From: Mesorhizobium tianshanense
GTDB lineage: Bacteria; Pseudomonadota; Alphaproteobacteria; Rhizobiales; Rhizobiaceae
NCBI RefSeq assembly: GCF_007830515.1
Contig: NZ_VLKT01000008.1
Span: 62,001-126,000 of the forward strand
Reading direction: 5' to 3'
Length of the DNA stretch: 64,000 nucleotides
Shown piece after piece: positions 37,958 to 47,017 of this stretch (position 1 is its first letter; each line of letters opens with the position of its first letter). The notes beneath the pieces were generated by a model. It was not told where the DNA came from. It ran no database searches and saw nothing but the letters and a program-made list of their open reading frames with translations. Made by a program: the position numbers and the translations under genes.

Positions 37958-39514
37958 CTAGAGATCGTGGCCGGAATAGGAGCAGTTGAACGACTTGTTG
38001 CAGAGCGGAAAGTCGGCGACGATGTTGCCCTCGATCGCCGCTTCGAGCAGCGGCCATTGAAACCATGACGGGTCGCGCAGGTGACAGCGCTCGACCAAGC
38101 CGCCCGCGCCAATGCGCAGCCAGGCCAGAATGTCGCCGCGGAACCCCTCGACAAGCGCCATACCGTCTAGCGCCATGCCTTCACGCGGCGGCTCGGGGAT
38201 GCCGACGCTGATCGGGCCGTCGGGCAGCCGTTCGAGGATCTGTTCGACCAGGGACAGGCTCTGCTCGACCTCGCGGATGCGGATCCAGACACGCGCATTC
38301 ACGTCGCCCTCCTGGAGGACAGGAACGTCGAAGGCGAGTTCATCATAGGGCGGATAGCCTGGGCTGCGGCGCGCATCAAAATCCCGGCCGGAGGCGCGGC
38401 CGACATAGCCGCCCGCCGCATATTGGCGGGCGAGTTCCGGCTTGAGCCGGCCGGTGGCGACGGTCCGGTCCTGCAGCGACGCCGTGTTGTCGTAGAGTTC
38501 GACCAGATAGGGAAAGCGCTGCCTGATCTCGGTGATCGCGGACAGAACTGCGGCCATCCCCGCTTCGCCCAGGTCGCTTGCCACCCCGCCCGGCACGATG
38601 CGGTCGCGCATCAGGCGATGGCCGAAGGCCGCATCGCCGGCGCGCAGCACGCGTTCGCGCAGCACGCCGCAATGGGCATGCATGAGCGCGAAGGCAGCAT
38701 CATTGCAGATGGCGCCGATATCGCCGAGATGGTTGGCAAGACGCTCCAGTTCGGCCATCAGCGCCCGCAGCCAGACCGCGCGCGGCGGAGCCTCGACACC
38801 GAGCGCGGCTTCGACCGCACGGGCAAAGGCAAGCGAATAGGCAACGGTGCTGTCGCCGGACGTCCGGCCCGCCAGCCTGGCGGCGCGCTCGACAGGCGAA
38901 CCCGCCATCAGGCCCTCGATGCCCTTGTGCACGTAGCCGAGACGCTCTTCCAGCCGGACTACCGTTTCGCCGCTTGCGGTGAAGCGGAAATGCCCCGGCT
39001 CGATGATGCCGGCATGCACGGGCCCGACGGGGATCTGGTGTAGGCCGTCGCCTTCCGCGGGCAGGAAGCGGTAGGCGGAAGCCGTGGTGGGCGCCTGTGA
39101 CCGCGCCGCCGATGCCCCCGCTGCCAGGGGATAACTGATGCCCCATTGGCCGTGATCGAGCCAGCGACGGGTATCGGGAAGCCCTTGCGGCGAGAGCCCG
39201 AACAGGTCCGCGGCGGTGCGCTCGAGGCGCAGTGCCGGCGGATGAAGCTGGCCGACCGATGGGTAGCGGCCGCCGGGGCATTTCAGGCTGATGACGCCGA
39301 TGTCGGCCGCGTCGAGAAGCGCCATGTGGACGATCTCCGGCTCTCCCCAAAGACCGAGCATGCTCCAGCGGCCCTCGGCAAGCTGCTCGACGGCAAGGTT
39401 CCAGGTTTTCGGTGCCACCATGGCGCGCCGCCAGGGGGCGTGGTGCTCGACAGGTCGGCCGGCCTCGATGAGGTCGATCAGCGCGGGCATCTTTCTTTTG
39501 CTCATCCGCTTCAT
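37958..39514 (-). CDS. Hydrogenase-like large subunit without NiFe ligands (HyfG/HycE-like)
   Basis: The 518-residue protein is a NuoC-NuoD type fusion: the N-terminal NuoC-like domain ends near PPALRLERTAADLFGL, and the NuoD-like domain begins at HGQWGISYPL. In NiFe hydrogenases the N-terminal motif RVCGIC binds the metal; here residues 217-222 read RTSGDS. The C-terminal DPCxxC region reads NCSYSG (510-515). By my alignment all four ligand cysteines are Ser or Gly, so hydrogen chemistry is unlikely. It therefore belongs with the Ehr (energy-converting hydrogenase related) complexes. Confidence 0.88.
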   Translation of the reverse strand: MKRMSKRKMPALIDLIEAGRPVEHHAPWRRAMVAPKTWNLAVEQLAEGRWSMLGLWGEPEIVHMALLDAADIGVISLKCPGGRYPSVGQLHPPALRLERTAADLFGLSPQGLPDTRRWLDHGQWGISYPLAAGASAARSQAPTTASAYRFLPAEGDGLHQIPVGPVHAGIIEPGHFRFTASGETVVRLEERLGYVHKGIEGLMAGSPVERAARLAGRTSGDSTVAYSLAFARAVEAALGVEAPPRAVWLRALMAELERLANHLGDIGAICNDAAFALMHAHCGVLRERVLRAGDAAFGHRLMRDRIVPGGVASDLGEAGMAAVLSAITEIRQRFPYLVELYDNTASLQDRTVATGRLKPELARQYAAGGYVGRASGRDFDARRSPGYPPYDELAFDVPVLQEGDVNARVWIRIREVEQSLSLVEQILERLPDGPISVGIPEPPREGMALDGMALVEGFRGDILAWLRIGAGGLVERCHLRDPSWFQWPLLEAAIEGNIVADFPLCNKSFNCSYSGHDL

Positions 39515-40959
39515 CCCAGGATGGTCGCGACGTGCTGGAACCAGGTGACCAGAGGCGCCGGCAGGTAGATCCCGGCGCCAGCCACCAGGGCCAGGTGGGA
39601 ATACATGGGCACGTAGGATGCCTCGACGGGCGCGGTGCTGCCGCGCGGCTCGCCGAAGGCGACGCCGGTCAGCCGCAGCAGCAGCGCGCCGAAGGCGATG
39701 AGAAGCCCGAACACCAACGGGATCGCCAGCAGCGGCTGCCTGGCGAAGGTCGAGCTCACGACTAGGAATTCGCTCATGAAGATGCCGAGCGGAGGCAGGC
39801 CGGCAATGGCAACGACGCCGACGACGAGCGCCCAGCCGAGCCCGGGATGCGTTTCCGTCAGCCCCCTTATGTCGGCGATCTTTTGTGTCCCCTTCACCTG
39901 CGCGATGTGTCCGACCGCGAAGAAGATCGCCGACTTGGTCAGGCTGTGCATGACCATGTGCAGCAGGCCGGCAAAGTTCGCGAGCGGGCCGCCCATGCCG
40001 AACGCGAACACGATGATGCCCATGTGCTCGATCGAGGAGTATGCGAACAGGCGTTTGATGTCGCGGCGGCGGTAGAGCATGAAGGCCGCGAAGATGAGCG
40101 AGGTGAGCCCCATCGCCACCATCAGCGGTCCCGGGGCTATCGCCTCCGGGCTTGCGGCGAGCAGCATCTTGAAGCGCAGCACGGCATAGAGCGCGACGTT
40201 CAGCAGCAGGCCCGACAGCACCGCCGAGATCGGCGTCGGGCCTTCGGCATGCGCATCGGGCAGCCAGGCATGCAAGGGGGCAAGGCCGACCTTGGTGCCG
40301 TAGCCGAGCAGCAGAAAGACGAAGGCGACGTTGAGCAGAGCCGGGTCGAAAAGCGCCGCCTGTTCGATCAGCACCGTCCAGACCATGGCGTTGGTGCCCT
40401 CGCCGACGACCGGTTGTGCAGCCATGTAGACGAGGATGGTGCCGAACAGCGCAAGCGCGATGCCGACGCTTCCCAGGATGAAATATTTCCAGGCGGCCTC
40501 CAGCGCTTCATGCGTGCGATAGATGCCGACCATGAGCACGGTTGTCAGCGTCGCGAGCTCCACCGCCACCCACATCAAACCGATGTTGTTCGACACGAAG
40601 GCGAGGTTCATGCCGAACATCATGATCTGGTACATCGCGTGGTAGAATCGCAGGTTCGGCGCGGTCAGCCGGCCGGTCTCCAGTTCGTGCGCGATGTAAG
40701 ACGCGCTGAACACGCTGGTGGTGAAGCCGACGAATGTGTTGAGCACGATGAAGACGATGTTGAGATCGTCGACGAGCAGGTACTGGCCCGGCTGCGGCCG
40801 GTCGGTGACGAACAGCGACAGCGCGGCAAGCAAGGTCAGGAAGCTCGCGGCGACGTTCAGGCCCGCCGACATCTTGTAGTTCGGCAGCGCCGCCAGGAGT
40901 GCTGCCGCGCCGACGGGGATCAGCAGGATGGCGGCCACCGCGTCGAAGGGAGCGGTCAA
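39511..40959 (-). CDS. Antiporter-like membrane subunit (HyfF/NuoN-M type)
   Basis: The 482-residue protein has about 14 membrane helices and the proton-pumping family signature: a membrane-embedded Glu in MWVAVELATLTTVLMVG and Lys residues in YFILGSVGIA-type and GTKVGLAPLHAWLPDAHAEGP motifs. It starts with TTG at 40959 preceded by GGGGAG and overlaps hyfE by four bases. It likely translocates ions when the soluble arm moves electrons. Confidence 0.92.
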   Translation of the reverse strand: MTAPFDAVAAILLIPVGAAALLAALPNYKMSAGLNVAASFLTLLAALSLFVTDRPQPGQYLLVDDLNIVFIVLNTFVGFTTSVFSASYIAHELETGRLTAPNLRFYHAMYQIMMFGMNLAFVSNNIGLMWVAVELATLTTVLMVGIYRTHEALEAAWKYFILGSVGIALALFGTILVYMAAQPVVGEGTNAMVWTVLIEQAALFDPALLNVAFVFLLLGYGTKVGLAPLHAWLPDAHAEGPTPISAVLSGLLLNVALYAVLRFKMLLAASPEAIAPGPLMVAMGLTSLIFAAFMLYRRRDIKRLFAYSSIEHMGIIVFAFGMGGPLANFAGLLHMVMHSLTKSAIFFAVGHIAQVKGTQKIADIRGLTETHPGLGWALVVGVVAIAGLPPLGIFMSEFLVVSSTFARQPLLAIPLVFGLLIAFGALLLRLTGVAFGEPRGSTAPVEASYVPMYSHLALVAGAGIYLPAPLVTWFQHVATILG

Positions 40960-41618
40960 CGGCGTTCTCCCCTGTAGTCGTCGAGCGCGCCGACATCGAC
41001 CGAGTCGAACCTCTCGCGGATGCGGAACAGGAAGACACCGATGACGATGAAGGCGATCAGGATCGAGAAGGCGACGCTGATCTCGACGACCAGCGGCATG
41101 CCCTTGGCGCCGGTGGCGGCCAGCACCAGGCCGTTCTCCAGCGACATGAACCCGACAACCTGGCTGACGGCGTTGCGGCGGGTGACCATCACCAGCAGGC
41201 CCAGCAATATTATCGACAGCGCGAAGGCCAGATCCTCACGCGCCAGCGGGTCGGCTTCGGGCGTCACCCGCAGCATCAGCACCATGGACAGGGCGACCAG
41301 GCCGATGCCGGCCAGCATGGTCGAGCCGATGCCGACGGCGGTCTCGATGTCGCGATGAATGCCGAGCCGCTGGATGATGCGATGAAGCCCGACGGGAATG
41401 ACGATCGCCTTGAAGATAAGGGCGATCGCCGCGGTGACATAAAGGTGATGGGCCTCCTGGACGTAGGCCTGCCAGGCCACGGACAAAGCCAGCACGATCG
41501 CATGAAGCGCAAAGACGTTGATCAGCGCAAACAGGCGATCCTGATACAGCATCATGAAGCTGACCAGCACCAGGCCGCCGGCGAGCAGATGGGCGATGTC
41601 GAAGGTGAGACCGTTCAT
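40956..41618 (-). CDS. Membrane subunit HyfE-like
   Basis: A 220-residue protein with about six membrane helices. The N-terminal DIAHLLAGGLVLVSFMMLY and the GFMSLENGLVLAA stretch recall NuoK-like subunits, as in HyfE. GGAG precedes the ATG. It overlaps hyfC by one base and hyfF by four. Confidence 0.86.
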   Translation of the reverse strand: MNGLTFDIAHLLAGGLVLVSFMMLYQDRLFALINVFALHAIVLALSVAWQAYVQEAHHLYVTAAIALIFKAIVIPVGLHRIIQRLGIHRDIETAVGIGSTMLAGIGLVALSMVLMLRVTPEADPLAREDLAFALSIILLGLLVMVTRRNAVSQVVGFMSLENGLVLAATGAKGMPLVVEISVAFSILIAFIVIGVFLFRIRERFDSVDVGALDDYRGERR

Positions 41619-42574
41619 CAAAGGCTCCGTGAGACGAACAGCAAGAGCGTGCCGAGCAGGGCCAGCATGAGGGCGGCACCGAGGAAATCCGGGACGCGGA
41701 AGACGCGCATCTTGGCGATGGCGGTCTCGAACACGGCAAGCAGAATGCCGGCCACGGCAAGCTTGCCGATGTAGACAGCGACGCCCAGAGCATAGGCTCC
41801 CGGTCCGGACCGAGCGGTCACCAGCCCCCAGGGAATGAAGACGCAGGAAATCAGCGACACATAGAGCAGCAGCTTGAGGAAGGCAGCGAACTCGATCATC
41901 GCCAGGTGGCGGCCGGAATATTCCAGCACCATCGCCTCGTGAACCATGGTGAGTTCCAGGTGGGTGGATGGATTGTCCACCGGTATGCGGGCGTTTTCGG
42001 CGAGCGCCACCATGACGAGAGCGATCAGCGACATGCCGAGCGAGACCCGCAGGCCGAGCTCCGGCGAGCCCATGACGGCGGCGACGGTGGAGAGCTGCGT
42101 CGCGCCGGCGACGAGCGCCAGGCTGAACACGATCAGGAGCATGGCGGGCTCGGCCAATGAAGCGATCATCACCTCGCGGCTTGCGCCGATGCCGCCAAAG
42201 CTCGTGCCGACATCCATGCCGGCCAGAGCCAGGAAGAACCGCGCGCTGCCAAGCAGCGCGACAATGGCGATGAGATCGGCGGTCCAACTGAAGGTGAGGC
42301 CGGTGGCGAATGTCGGGATGAGCGCGGCTGCGACCCAGGTGGCGGCAAAGATCAGATAGGGTATGACGCGAAACAGCCAGGATGCGGTGTCGGCCAGGAC
42401 GACCTCCTTGCGCATCAGCCGCAGGAGATCGCGGTAGGGCTGGATCAGCGAAGGTCCCCGGCGGCGCTGCAGTCTCGCCTTCACCTTGCGCACGAAGCCG
42501 GTCAGCAGCGGTGCCAGCAAAAGCACCAGCATCATCTGCGCGCCCTGGACGGCCAGTTCAAGGATCAGGGCCAT
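41618..42574 (-). CDS. Membrane subunit HyfC-like (NuoH type)
   Basis: The 318-residue protein has about eight helices and the NuoH/HyfC signature: KARLQRRRGPSLIQPYRDLLRL near residue 30, and AENARIPVDNPSTHLELTMVHEAM, where the acid residues line the quinone or ion channel. It overlaps hyfB by 10 bases. It anchors the soluble electron-transfer subunits to the membrane. Confidence 0.92.
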   Translation of the reverse strand: MALILELAVQGAQMMLVLLLAPLLTGFVRKVKARLQRRRGPSLIQPYRDLLRLMRKEVVLADTASWLFRVIPYLIFAATWVAAALIPTFATGLTFSWTADLIAIVALLGSARFFLALAGMDVGTSFGGIGASREVMIASLAEPAMLLIVFSLALVAGATQLSTVAAVMGSPELGLRVSLGMSLIALVMVALAENARIPVDNPSTHLELTMVHEAMVLEYSGRHLAMIEFAAFLKLLLYVSLISCVFIPWGLVTARSGPGAYALGVAVYIGKLAVAGILLAVFETAIAKMRVFRVPDFLGAALMLALLGTLLLFVSRSL

Positions 42575-44583
42575 AGCGCGAGCACCAGAAGCAAGGTGAC
42601 GAGGTAGAGGAAGACCAGGGTCAGATAGCGCCGGATGGTCAGGAACTGCAGACGGTTCAGCTTCTCGGTCGCATAGCCGACCGCGCCGGCGATCGGCTGG
42701 TAAAAAGTCTCCCAGACCACATCGTGGATTTCCACGGTGAGGCGTGCCGGAGCGGTGGCGCCCGGCGGCGGCATTTCGACCTTTTCCCGGGCGCGGAATG
42801 CGAATGTGCCGAAGACGCGGCGAATGGGCTGCGCGAAACTGACGGCCGTGTATTGCGCGGCCGGCGTGACGTCGGGAAAGCCGCAGCCCCAGGCGGGGCC
42901 GCGACGCAGCGCATGGGAGGCGAAACGGTGAATGACGAACGCCGCAAGCGATGCGGAGATTGCAATGAACACAAACACCAGCAGGCCGTTGTAGGAGCTG
43001 CGGCTCTCGGCGATCGGCACGATCGACAGCCAGGGCTGCGCCATCTGCACCGGCATGCGGTTGCCGATGAGCGAAAGCGTCACCGGTGAAAGACCGTCTA
43101 TGACCAGGCCCGGCAGAATGCCGGCAAGCAGACAAAGGCCCGCGAGAATGAACATCGCCGCCAGCGAGTAGCGATCGACCTCCCGCGCCTGCTCCACCGC
43201 CGCCGAGCGCGGCCGGCCGAGAAACGTGATGCCAAACGCCTTGACGAAACAGGCCGCGGCCAGCGCCGCCGACAATGCCAGCAGGCCGCCGACAGCGGGC
43301 ACCATCACCTTCAGTCCCCATTGCGGCAGATCGGGGCTCTGCAATATGGCCTGGAAGGCCAGCCATTCGGAGACGAAGCCGTTGAAGGGCGGCAGCGCCG
43401 AGATCGAAACGCAGCCGACGAGAAAGACAAAACTGGTCAGCGGCATGCGATGGATAAGACCGCCCAGCTTCTCCATGTTGCGCTCGCCGGTCACCGTGAG
43501 CACGGCGCCCGCGCCGAAAAACAGCAGGCTCTTGAAAAAGGAATGGTTGAGAACGTGGAACAGCGCTGCGGTGAGGGCCAGTGCCGCGGCCGACGGCATC
43601 GCATTGGCCTTGAAGGCGAGCGCAAGGCCAAGGCTAACGAAGATAACGCCGATGTTTTCGATGGTGCTGTAAGCAAGGAGCCGCTTGAGGTCCTTTTCCA
43701 TCAAGGCATAGAGGATGCCGAGCACCGCCGTCAGGCCGCCGAGGAAAAGCACGACGACGCCCGACCACCATGCCGGCTCACCGAGCAGGTCGAAAATGAC
43801 GCGTATGAAGCCATAGACGGCGACTTTCGTCATGACGCCGCTCATCAGGGCCGAGACATGGCTTGGCGCCGCCGGATGAGCGAGCGGCAGCCAGACGTGG
43901 AGCGGGACGAGGCCCGCCTTGGAGCCGGCGCCGAGCAGCATGAGAACCAGGGCGGCGGCGGCAACGAGCCCGCTTGGCTCGGCGGCACGCATCGCGTCGA
44001 ACGTGTAGGTTCCGTCCGGTCCGGCCAGCAGGCCGAAAGCGAGCAGCAGCGCCAGTGTGCCGAAGCTCGCCATCACCAGATAGATGTAGCCCGCCCGCGT
44101 ATTGTCCTGTTCGCGATGGTGCGCCATGACGAGCGCCCACGAGGCGAGCGACATGAACTCCCAGGACAGCAGGAAGGTGAAGGCGTCGTCGGCCAGCACG
44201 ACCAGATTCATGCCGGCAAGAAAGGCCGGGAAGAACGGCAGCACCCGGTGTGGTGCAGGTTCGTGATGGCCGTAGCCAAGCCCATAGAGGCTGGCCACGG
44301 CGCCGCCCAGATTGACGACGACCAGAAAGAATGCCGACAGCGCGTCGAGACGGAAATGAGCGCCGATCCACGGCAGCCCGAGCGGCAGCGTGACAGTGGA
44401 CACACCGGCGGGATCGCCTATCAGCGCGGCTGCGGCGATCGCGAACATGGCGGCCGAGATGCCAAGGGTCGCGCCATAGACCAGATGCGTCGCCGAGCCG
44501 CGCCGGCTGACGGCGACAGCCAGTACGGCGGCTCCCAAGAACGCGGCGACACCCCACAAGAGAAGGGAAACGATCGACGTCAC
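42565..44583 (-). CDS. Antiporter-like membrane subunit HyfB-like (NuoL type)
   Basis: A GTG start at 44583 with GGGAG upstream gives a 672-residue protein of about 16 helices. Key blocks are LLSWEFMSLASWALVM (membrane Glu), GSKAGLVPLHVWLPLAHPAAPSHVSALMSG and KDLKRLLAYSTIENIGV. It is the large ion-translocating subunit. The gene overlaps the XRE regulator by four bases. No HyfD, HyfA or HyfH gene is present. Confidence 0.92.
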   Translation of the reverse strand: MTSIVSLLLWGVAAFLGAAVLAVAVSRRGSATHLVYGATLGISAAMFAIAAAALIGDPAGVSTVTLPLGLPWIGAHFRLDALSAFFLVVVNLGGAVASLYGLGYGHHEPAPHRVLPFFPAFLAGMNLVVLADDAFTFLLSWEFMSLASWALVMAHHREQDNTRAGYIYLVMASFGTLALLLAFGLLAGPDGTYTFDAMRAAEPSGLVAAAALVLMLLGAGSKAGLVPLHVWLPLAHPAAPSHVSALMSGVMTKVAVYGFIRVIFDLLGEPAWWSGVVVLFLGGLTAVLGILYALMEKDLKRLLAYSTIENIGVIFVSLGLALAFKANAMPSAAALALTAALFHVLNHSFFKSLLFFGAGAVLTVTGERNMEKLGGLIHRMPLTSFVFLVGCVSISALPPFNGFVSEWLAFQAILQSPDLPQWGLKVMVPAVGGLLALSAALAAACFVKAFGITFLGRPRSAAVEQAREVDRYSLAAMFILAGLCLLAGILPGLVIDGLSPVTLSLIGNRMPVQMAQPWLSIVPIAESRSSYNGLLVFVFIAISASLAAFVIHRFASHALRRGPAWGCGFPDVTPAAQYTAVSFAQPIRRVFGTFAFRAREKVEMPPPGATAPARLTVEIHDVVWETFYQPIAGAVGYATEKLNRLQFLTIRRYLTLVFLYLVTLLLVLALWP

Positions 44584-44891
44584 GGCAGGCTCCCGCCGAC
44601 CTCGGCTTCCGCATCGTCGGCGCCGGAAGTCCTGGCTGGATTGTGGTTCGCCTTCAGCCGCACGCCCCGTCCGCCGGCCTGGCTGGTCGCGCCTTCCCCG
44701 ATCAACTCGATGCCGGCAGCCCCAAGTGCCGCAATCAGTTTCATCAAGGAATCGACATTGCCCCTGATCATCGCCTCGCTGGCTTCCATGCGCTGAATTG
44801 TCGGGACCGAAAGGCCGGACAACTCGGCAAGCCTGCGCTGGTCGATACCGAGCAGCGCCCTGGCGGCGCGCAATTGTGGAGCAGTTATCAC
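44580..44891 (-). CDS. XRE-family HTH regulator leading the hyf-like operon
   Basis: The 103-residue protein has an HTH at residues 6-40 (LRAARALLGIDQRRLAELSG then SVPTIQRMEASEAM) and a hydrophilic tail. A GTG start is used. It is the first gene of the operon and overlaps hyfB by four bases. It probably represses its own operon through the palindromes at 44914-44985. Confidence 0.85.
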   Translation of the reverse strand: MITAPQLRAARALLGIDQRRLAELSGLSVPTIQRMEASEAMIRGNVDSLMKLIAALGAAGIELIGEGATSQAGGRGVRLKANHNPARTSGADDAEAEVGGSLP

Positions 44892-44913
44892 CGGAGACCC
44901 CGCGGCTCAGCTT

Positions 44914-44985
44914 TGAGATATGATGTCTCAGCGCTGCAGCATACATTGAAATGTTTTAACGTCAATTACTGATGTGTGAGACATC
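44914..44985. promoter_or_regulatory. Candidate XRE operator sites
   Basis: TGAGATATGATGTCTCA (44914-44930) is a near-perfect palindrome, and TGAGACATC (44977-44985) is an exact inverted copy of GATGTCTCA (44922-44930). Two copies of one half-site family upstream of a small HTH regulator are the usual sign of autoregulation. Confidence 0.5.
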
Positions 44986-45022
44986 GATGTAGACGGCGGG
45001 CCACGCGGCAACGGTGGCCGGG

Positions 45023-45157
45023 ATGAGGACGGGTGAAACATCCTGGCAATCCCGGGATTTCCTGCGTACCGACCGGCATCTCTACGACGCGATGGTGTTC
45101 GATGCCCTATTCCGGAAGGCGTATCCCGGGTTGTTTGCAATATTGTGCAACGGTTAA
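45023..45157 (+). CDS. Possible 44-residue small protein
   Basis: A frame with high-GC third positions starts at ATG 45023 and ends TAA 45157 (contains DRHLYDAMVFDALFRKAYPG). The composition is protein-like but no clear ribosome site and no family are visible. It could be a fragment of a lost gene. The rest of the 490-base gap is operator and AT-rich promoter sequence, including the perfect palindrome TTAGAAATTTCTAA at 45196-45209. Confidence 0.3.
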   Translation: MRTGETSWQSRDFLRTDRHLYDAMVFDALFRKAYPGLFAILCNG

Positions 45158-45381
45158 AGGAATAAGTCCCCAAATTTAGAGAATATCTTAGCTTGTTAGA
45201 AATTTCTAATTTAAAGTTTAATCACCTGTATGAATCTAAACTTGCCTTATGTTGCACTTCCGTGCAATCTTCCAGCAAGCTGCGCCTTTGATCAGCAACA
45301 AAACCGGATCATGAAGGACTTTACGCGGCCGACAGGAGCGGGGACGGTCGCCTGTAACAGCCTTCGGATGGAGGGACAGAT

Positions 45382-45615
45382 ATGCCGGATCTGGCAGCTA
45401 TCGCCGTTGGCATTGTCGCCGTCGTGGCAATCCTGTCCGCTCTCCTCCTATGGCTCTGGAACATCACGATGCCGGACGTTTCCGGCCCGAGGACCATCAG
45501 GTTCCGGCAGGTACTCAATCTGCCGTTTATCGCCGGAATCTGGTCCGTATCACCATCGGCTATCGACCATGGATCTGACGGACAAGGTGTCGCCGCAAGC
45601 CAGCTAGGGGAATAA
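45382..45615 (+). CDS. Small single-pass membrane protein
   Basis: The 77-residue product has one hydrophobic segment (residues 5-26, IAVGIVAVVAILSALLLWLW) followed by MPDVSGPRTIRFRQVLNLPF. The LLLWLWN...P pattern is shared by short rhizobial membrane proteins of unknown role. GGAGGG precedes the ATG. It is close to the lipoprotein gene downstream, with two bases between. Confidence 0.6.
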   Translation: MPDLAAIAVGIVAVVAILSALLLWLWNITMPDVSGPRTIRFRQVLNLPFIAGIWSVSPSAIDHGSDGQGVAASQLGE

Positions 45616-45617
45616 TC

Positions 45618-45950
45618 ATGAAATCCATACTCTATGCGACCCTGATCACTGCATTGTTGGCCTTCGCCGGCTGTACAACCGATGACGGCTATGATGACCG
45701 GCCGCAGTTCGACCGGAACGGCAATCCCAACTTCGATACACGGGGCCGCTACACCGGCTGCCGCGGACTCGGGTGCAAGGTCGACGATCCCGACGACGGG
45801 GATCAAAGCATCGACGACAGACCGCAGTACGACAGGGGGGGCAACCCCAACTTCGATACGCAAGGCAACTACCAAGGATGCCGCGGCATCGGCTGCGAGG
45901 TCGACACACCGGACGACGACAGTTCACCGGACGACGACGATGACGATTGA
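45618..45950 (+). CDS. Asp-rich lipoprotein with two tandem repeats
   Basis: The 110-residue precursor has a lipoprotein signal (LLAFAGC, Cys19). The mature part contains two copies of a 35-residue unit, DDRPQFDRNGNPNFDTRGRY and DDRPQYDRGGNPNFDTQGNY, each followed by GCRG(L/I)GC(K/E)VD and an Asp-rich joint. It ends in a run of Asp (SSPDDDDDD). The repeated DRxGNPNFD may bind calcium or fold as a small disulfide unit; this is not a family I can name. Confidence 0.75.
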   Translation: MKSILYATLITALLAFAGCTTDDGYDDRPQFDRNGNPNFDTRGRYTGCRGLGCKVDDPDDGDQSIDDRPQYDRGGNPNFDTQGNYQGCRGIGCEVDTPDDDSSPDDDDDD

Positions 45951-46420
45951 TGAGCCTGCAGCAAAGCAAGGAGGAGGGTTGCACTCATTTTCTGTTTGGC
46001 GTGAACCGAGGACCGGATGTCGTCGAGGTAAACACCAACATCACGGTCAACAACTTCAACACCAACATCTCCATCAACAATATTTCGCAATGGACGAGTG
46101 TCGACAACCGTCAGGAGTGGACGCAGATTGTCGATGAATACGACGACGAGATGGAGACAAACCTTGGTGACACAAGTTATCGCGGGGACGACTCGCAGCC
46201 CCGCGACGACAATCCGGACGCAGTCGCGTCTCCTCCCGATGCCGATGACAATAGTTCCGATGATCAGGACGATCCGGGCGATCAGAACGACGATAGCGAC
46301 TCAACGGACGGTGATGACGACAAAAACAGCACCGACACTGCCGACGACAGCACGGATGACGATGCGTCGGATGACAGTACCGATGACGCTGACGGATCGG
46401 ACGATGACGATGCCAATTAA
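45950..46420 (+). CDS. Low-complexity Asp/Ser/Thr-rich acidic protein
   Basis: The ATG at 45950 overlaps the lipoprotein stop codon by one base, so the gene is coupled to it. The 156-residue protein has an Asn-rich beta-like segment (VVEVNTNITVNNFNTNISIN) and then about 75 residues of Asp, Ser, Thr and Gly. No signal peptide is visible. The acidic tail could bind calcium or other cations. No family recognised. Confidence 0.6.
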   Translation: MSLQQSKEEGCTHFLFGVNRGPDVVEVNTNITVNNFNTNISINNISQWTSVDNRQEWTQIVDEYDDEMETNLGDTSYRGDDSQPRDDNPDAVASPPDADDNSSDDQDDPGDQNDDSDSTDGDDDKNSTDTADDSTDDDASDDSTDDADGSDDDDAN

Positions 46421-46505
46421 CGGCCGATCGTGCCGGCGACGAACCCCGATGGCGCGGGGAATCCCGACCCGTCAACAAGATGGATTTCTAAACGGAGGAT
46501 AATCG

Positions 46506-46916
46506 ATGAAACCCGCGATACTGACCGCTGCCATGGTTCTGGCCATGCCGGCTTTCGCCTTTGCCCAGGACAAGTGCTACGACGCCGCCAAGGATCAGCC
46601 TGCCCTGAACGCGTGCGCCGATGCCGCGTTCAAGAAATCCGATAAGAAGCTCAATGAGCTTTACAAGCAGATCGAAGTCCGTCTGAAGGACGATGCGGAT
46701 AGCAAGAAGCTTCTCGTTCAAGCGCAGAGGGATTGGGTCAAGTTTCGCGACGCGGAGTGCAGCTTCCAGACTACAGGAGCGGCCGGAGGAAGCATGATGC
46801 CGATGCTCGTCGCGCAGTGCATGGACAGCCTGGCGCAATCCCGTGTCAAGGATTTCGAGGGTTACCTGAAATGCGAGGAAGGGGACATGAGCTGCCCCGT
46901 TCCTGCCGCGAATTGA
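46506..46916 (+). CDS. Exported DUF1311 (LprI-like) protein
   Basis: A signal peptide ends at AFA (residue 20) and the 116-residue mature protein carries the DUF1311 features: CYDAAKDQPALNACADAAFK, then QRDWVKFRDAEC. ACGGAGG precedes the ATG. LprI-type proteins inhibit lysozyme in mycobacteria; here the function is unknown but the location is periplasmic. Confidence 0.85.
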   Translation: MKPAILTAAMVLAMPAFAFAQDKCYDAAKDQPALNACADAAFKKSDKKLNELYKQIEVRLKDDADSKKLLVQAQRDWVKFRDAECSFQTTGAAGGSMMPMLVAQCMDSLAQSRVKDFEGYLKCEEGDMSCPVPAAN

Positions 46917-47017
46917 CACATATCACAATCAAGCGGCGGCGAGCGTGACGTCGGCGCCTGACATGAAAGGGTGCGAGGGGCATCACAATCGCGCGAGGGC
47001 TTGAAGGAGGGTGGATT

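Noticed and set aside
37352..39514. A functional NiFe hydrogenase
   Set aside because: The four metal-binding cysteines of the large subunit are absent and no maturation genes (hypA-F) or protease gene are present.
45230..45607. A plus-strand frame overlapping the small membrane protein gene
   Set aside because: The alternative frame (45382-45615) has a good ribosome site and a membrane segment; this one has neither.
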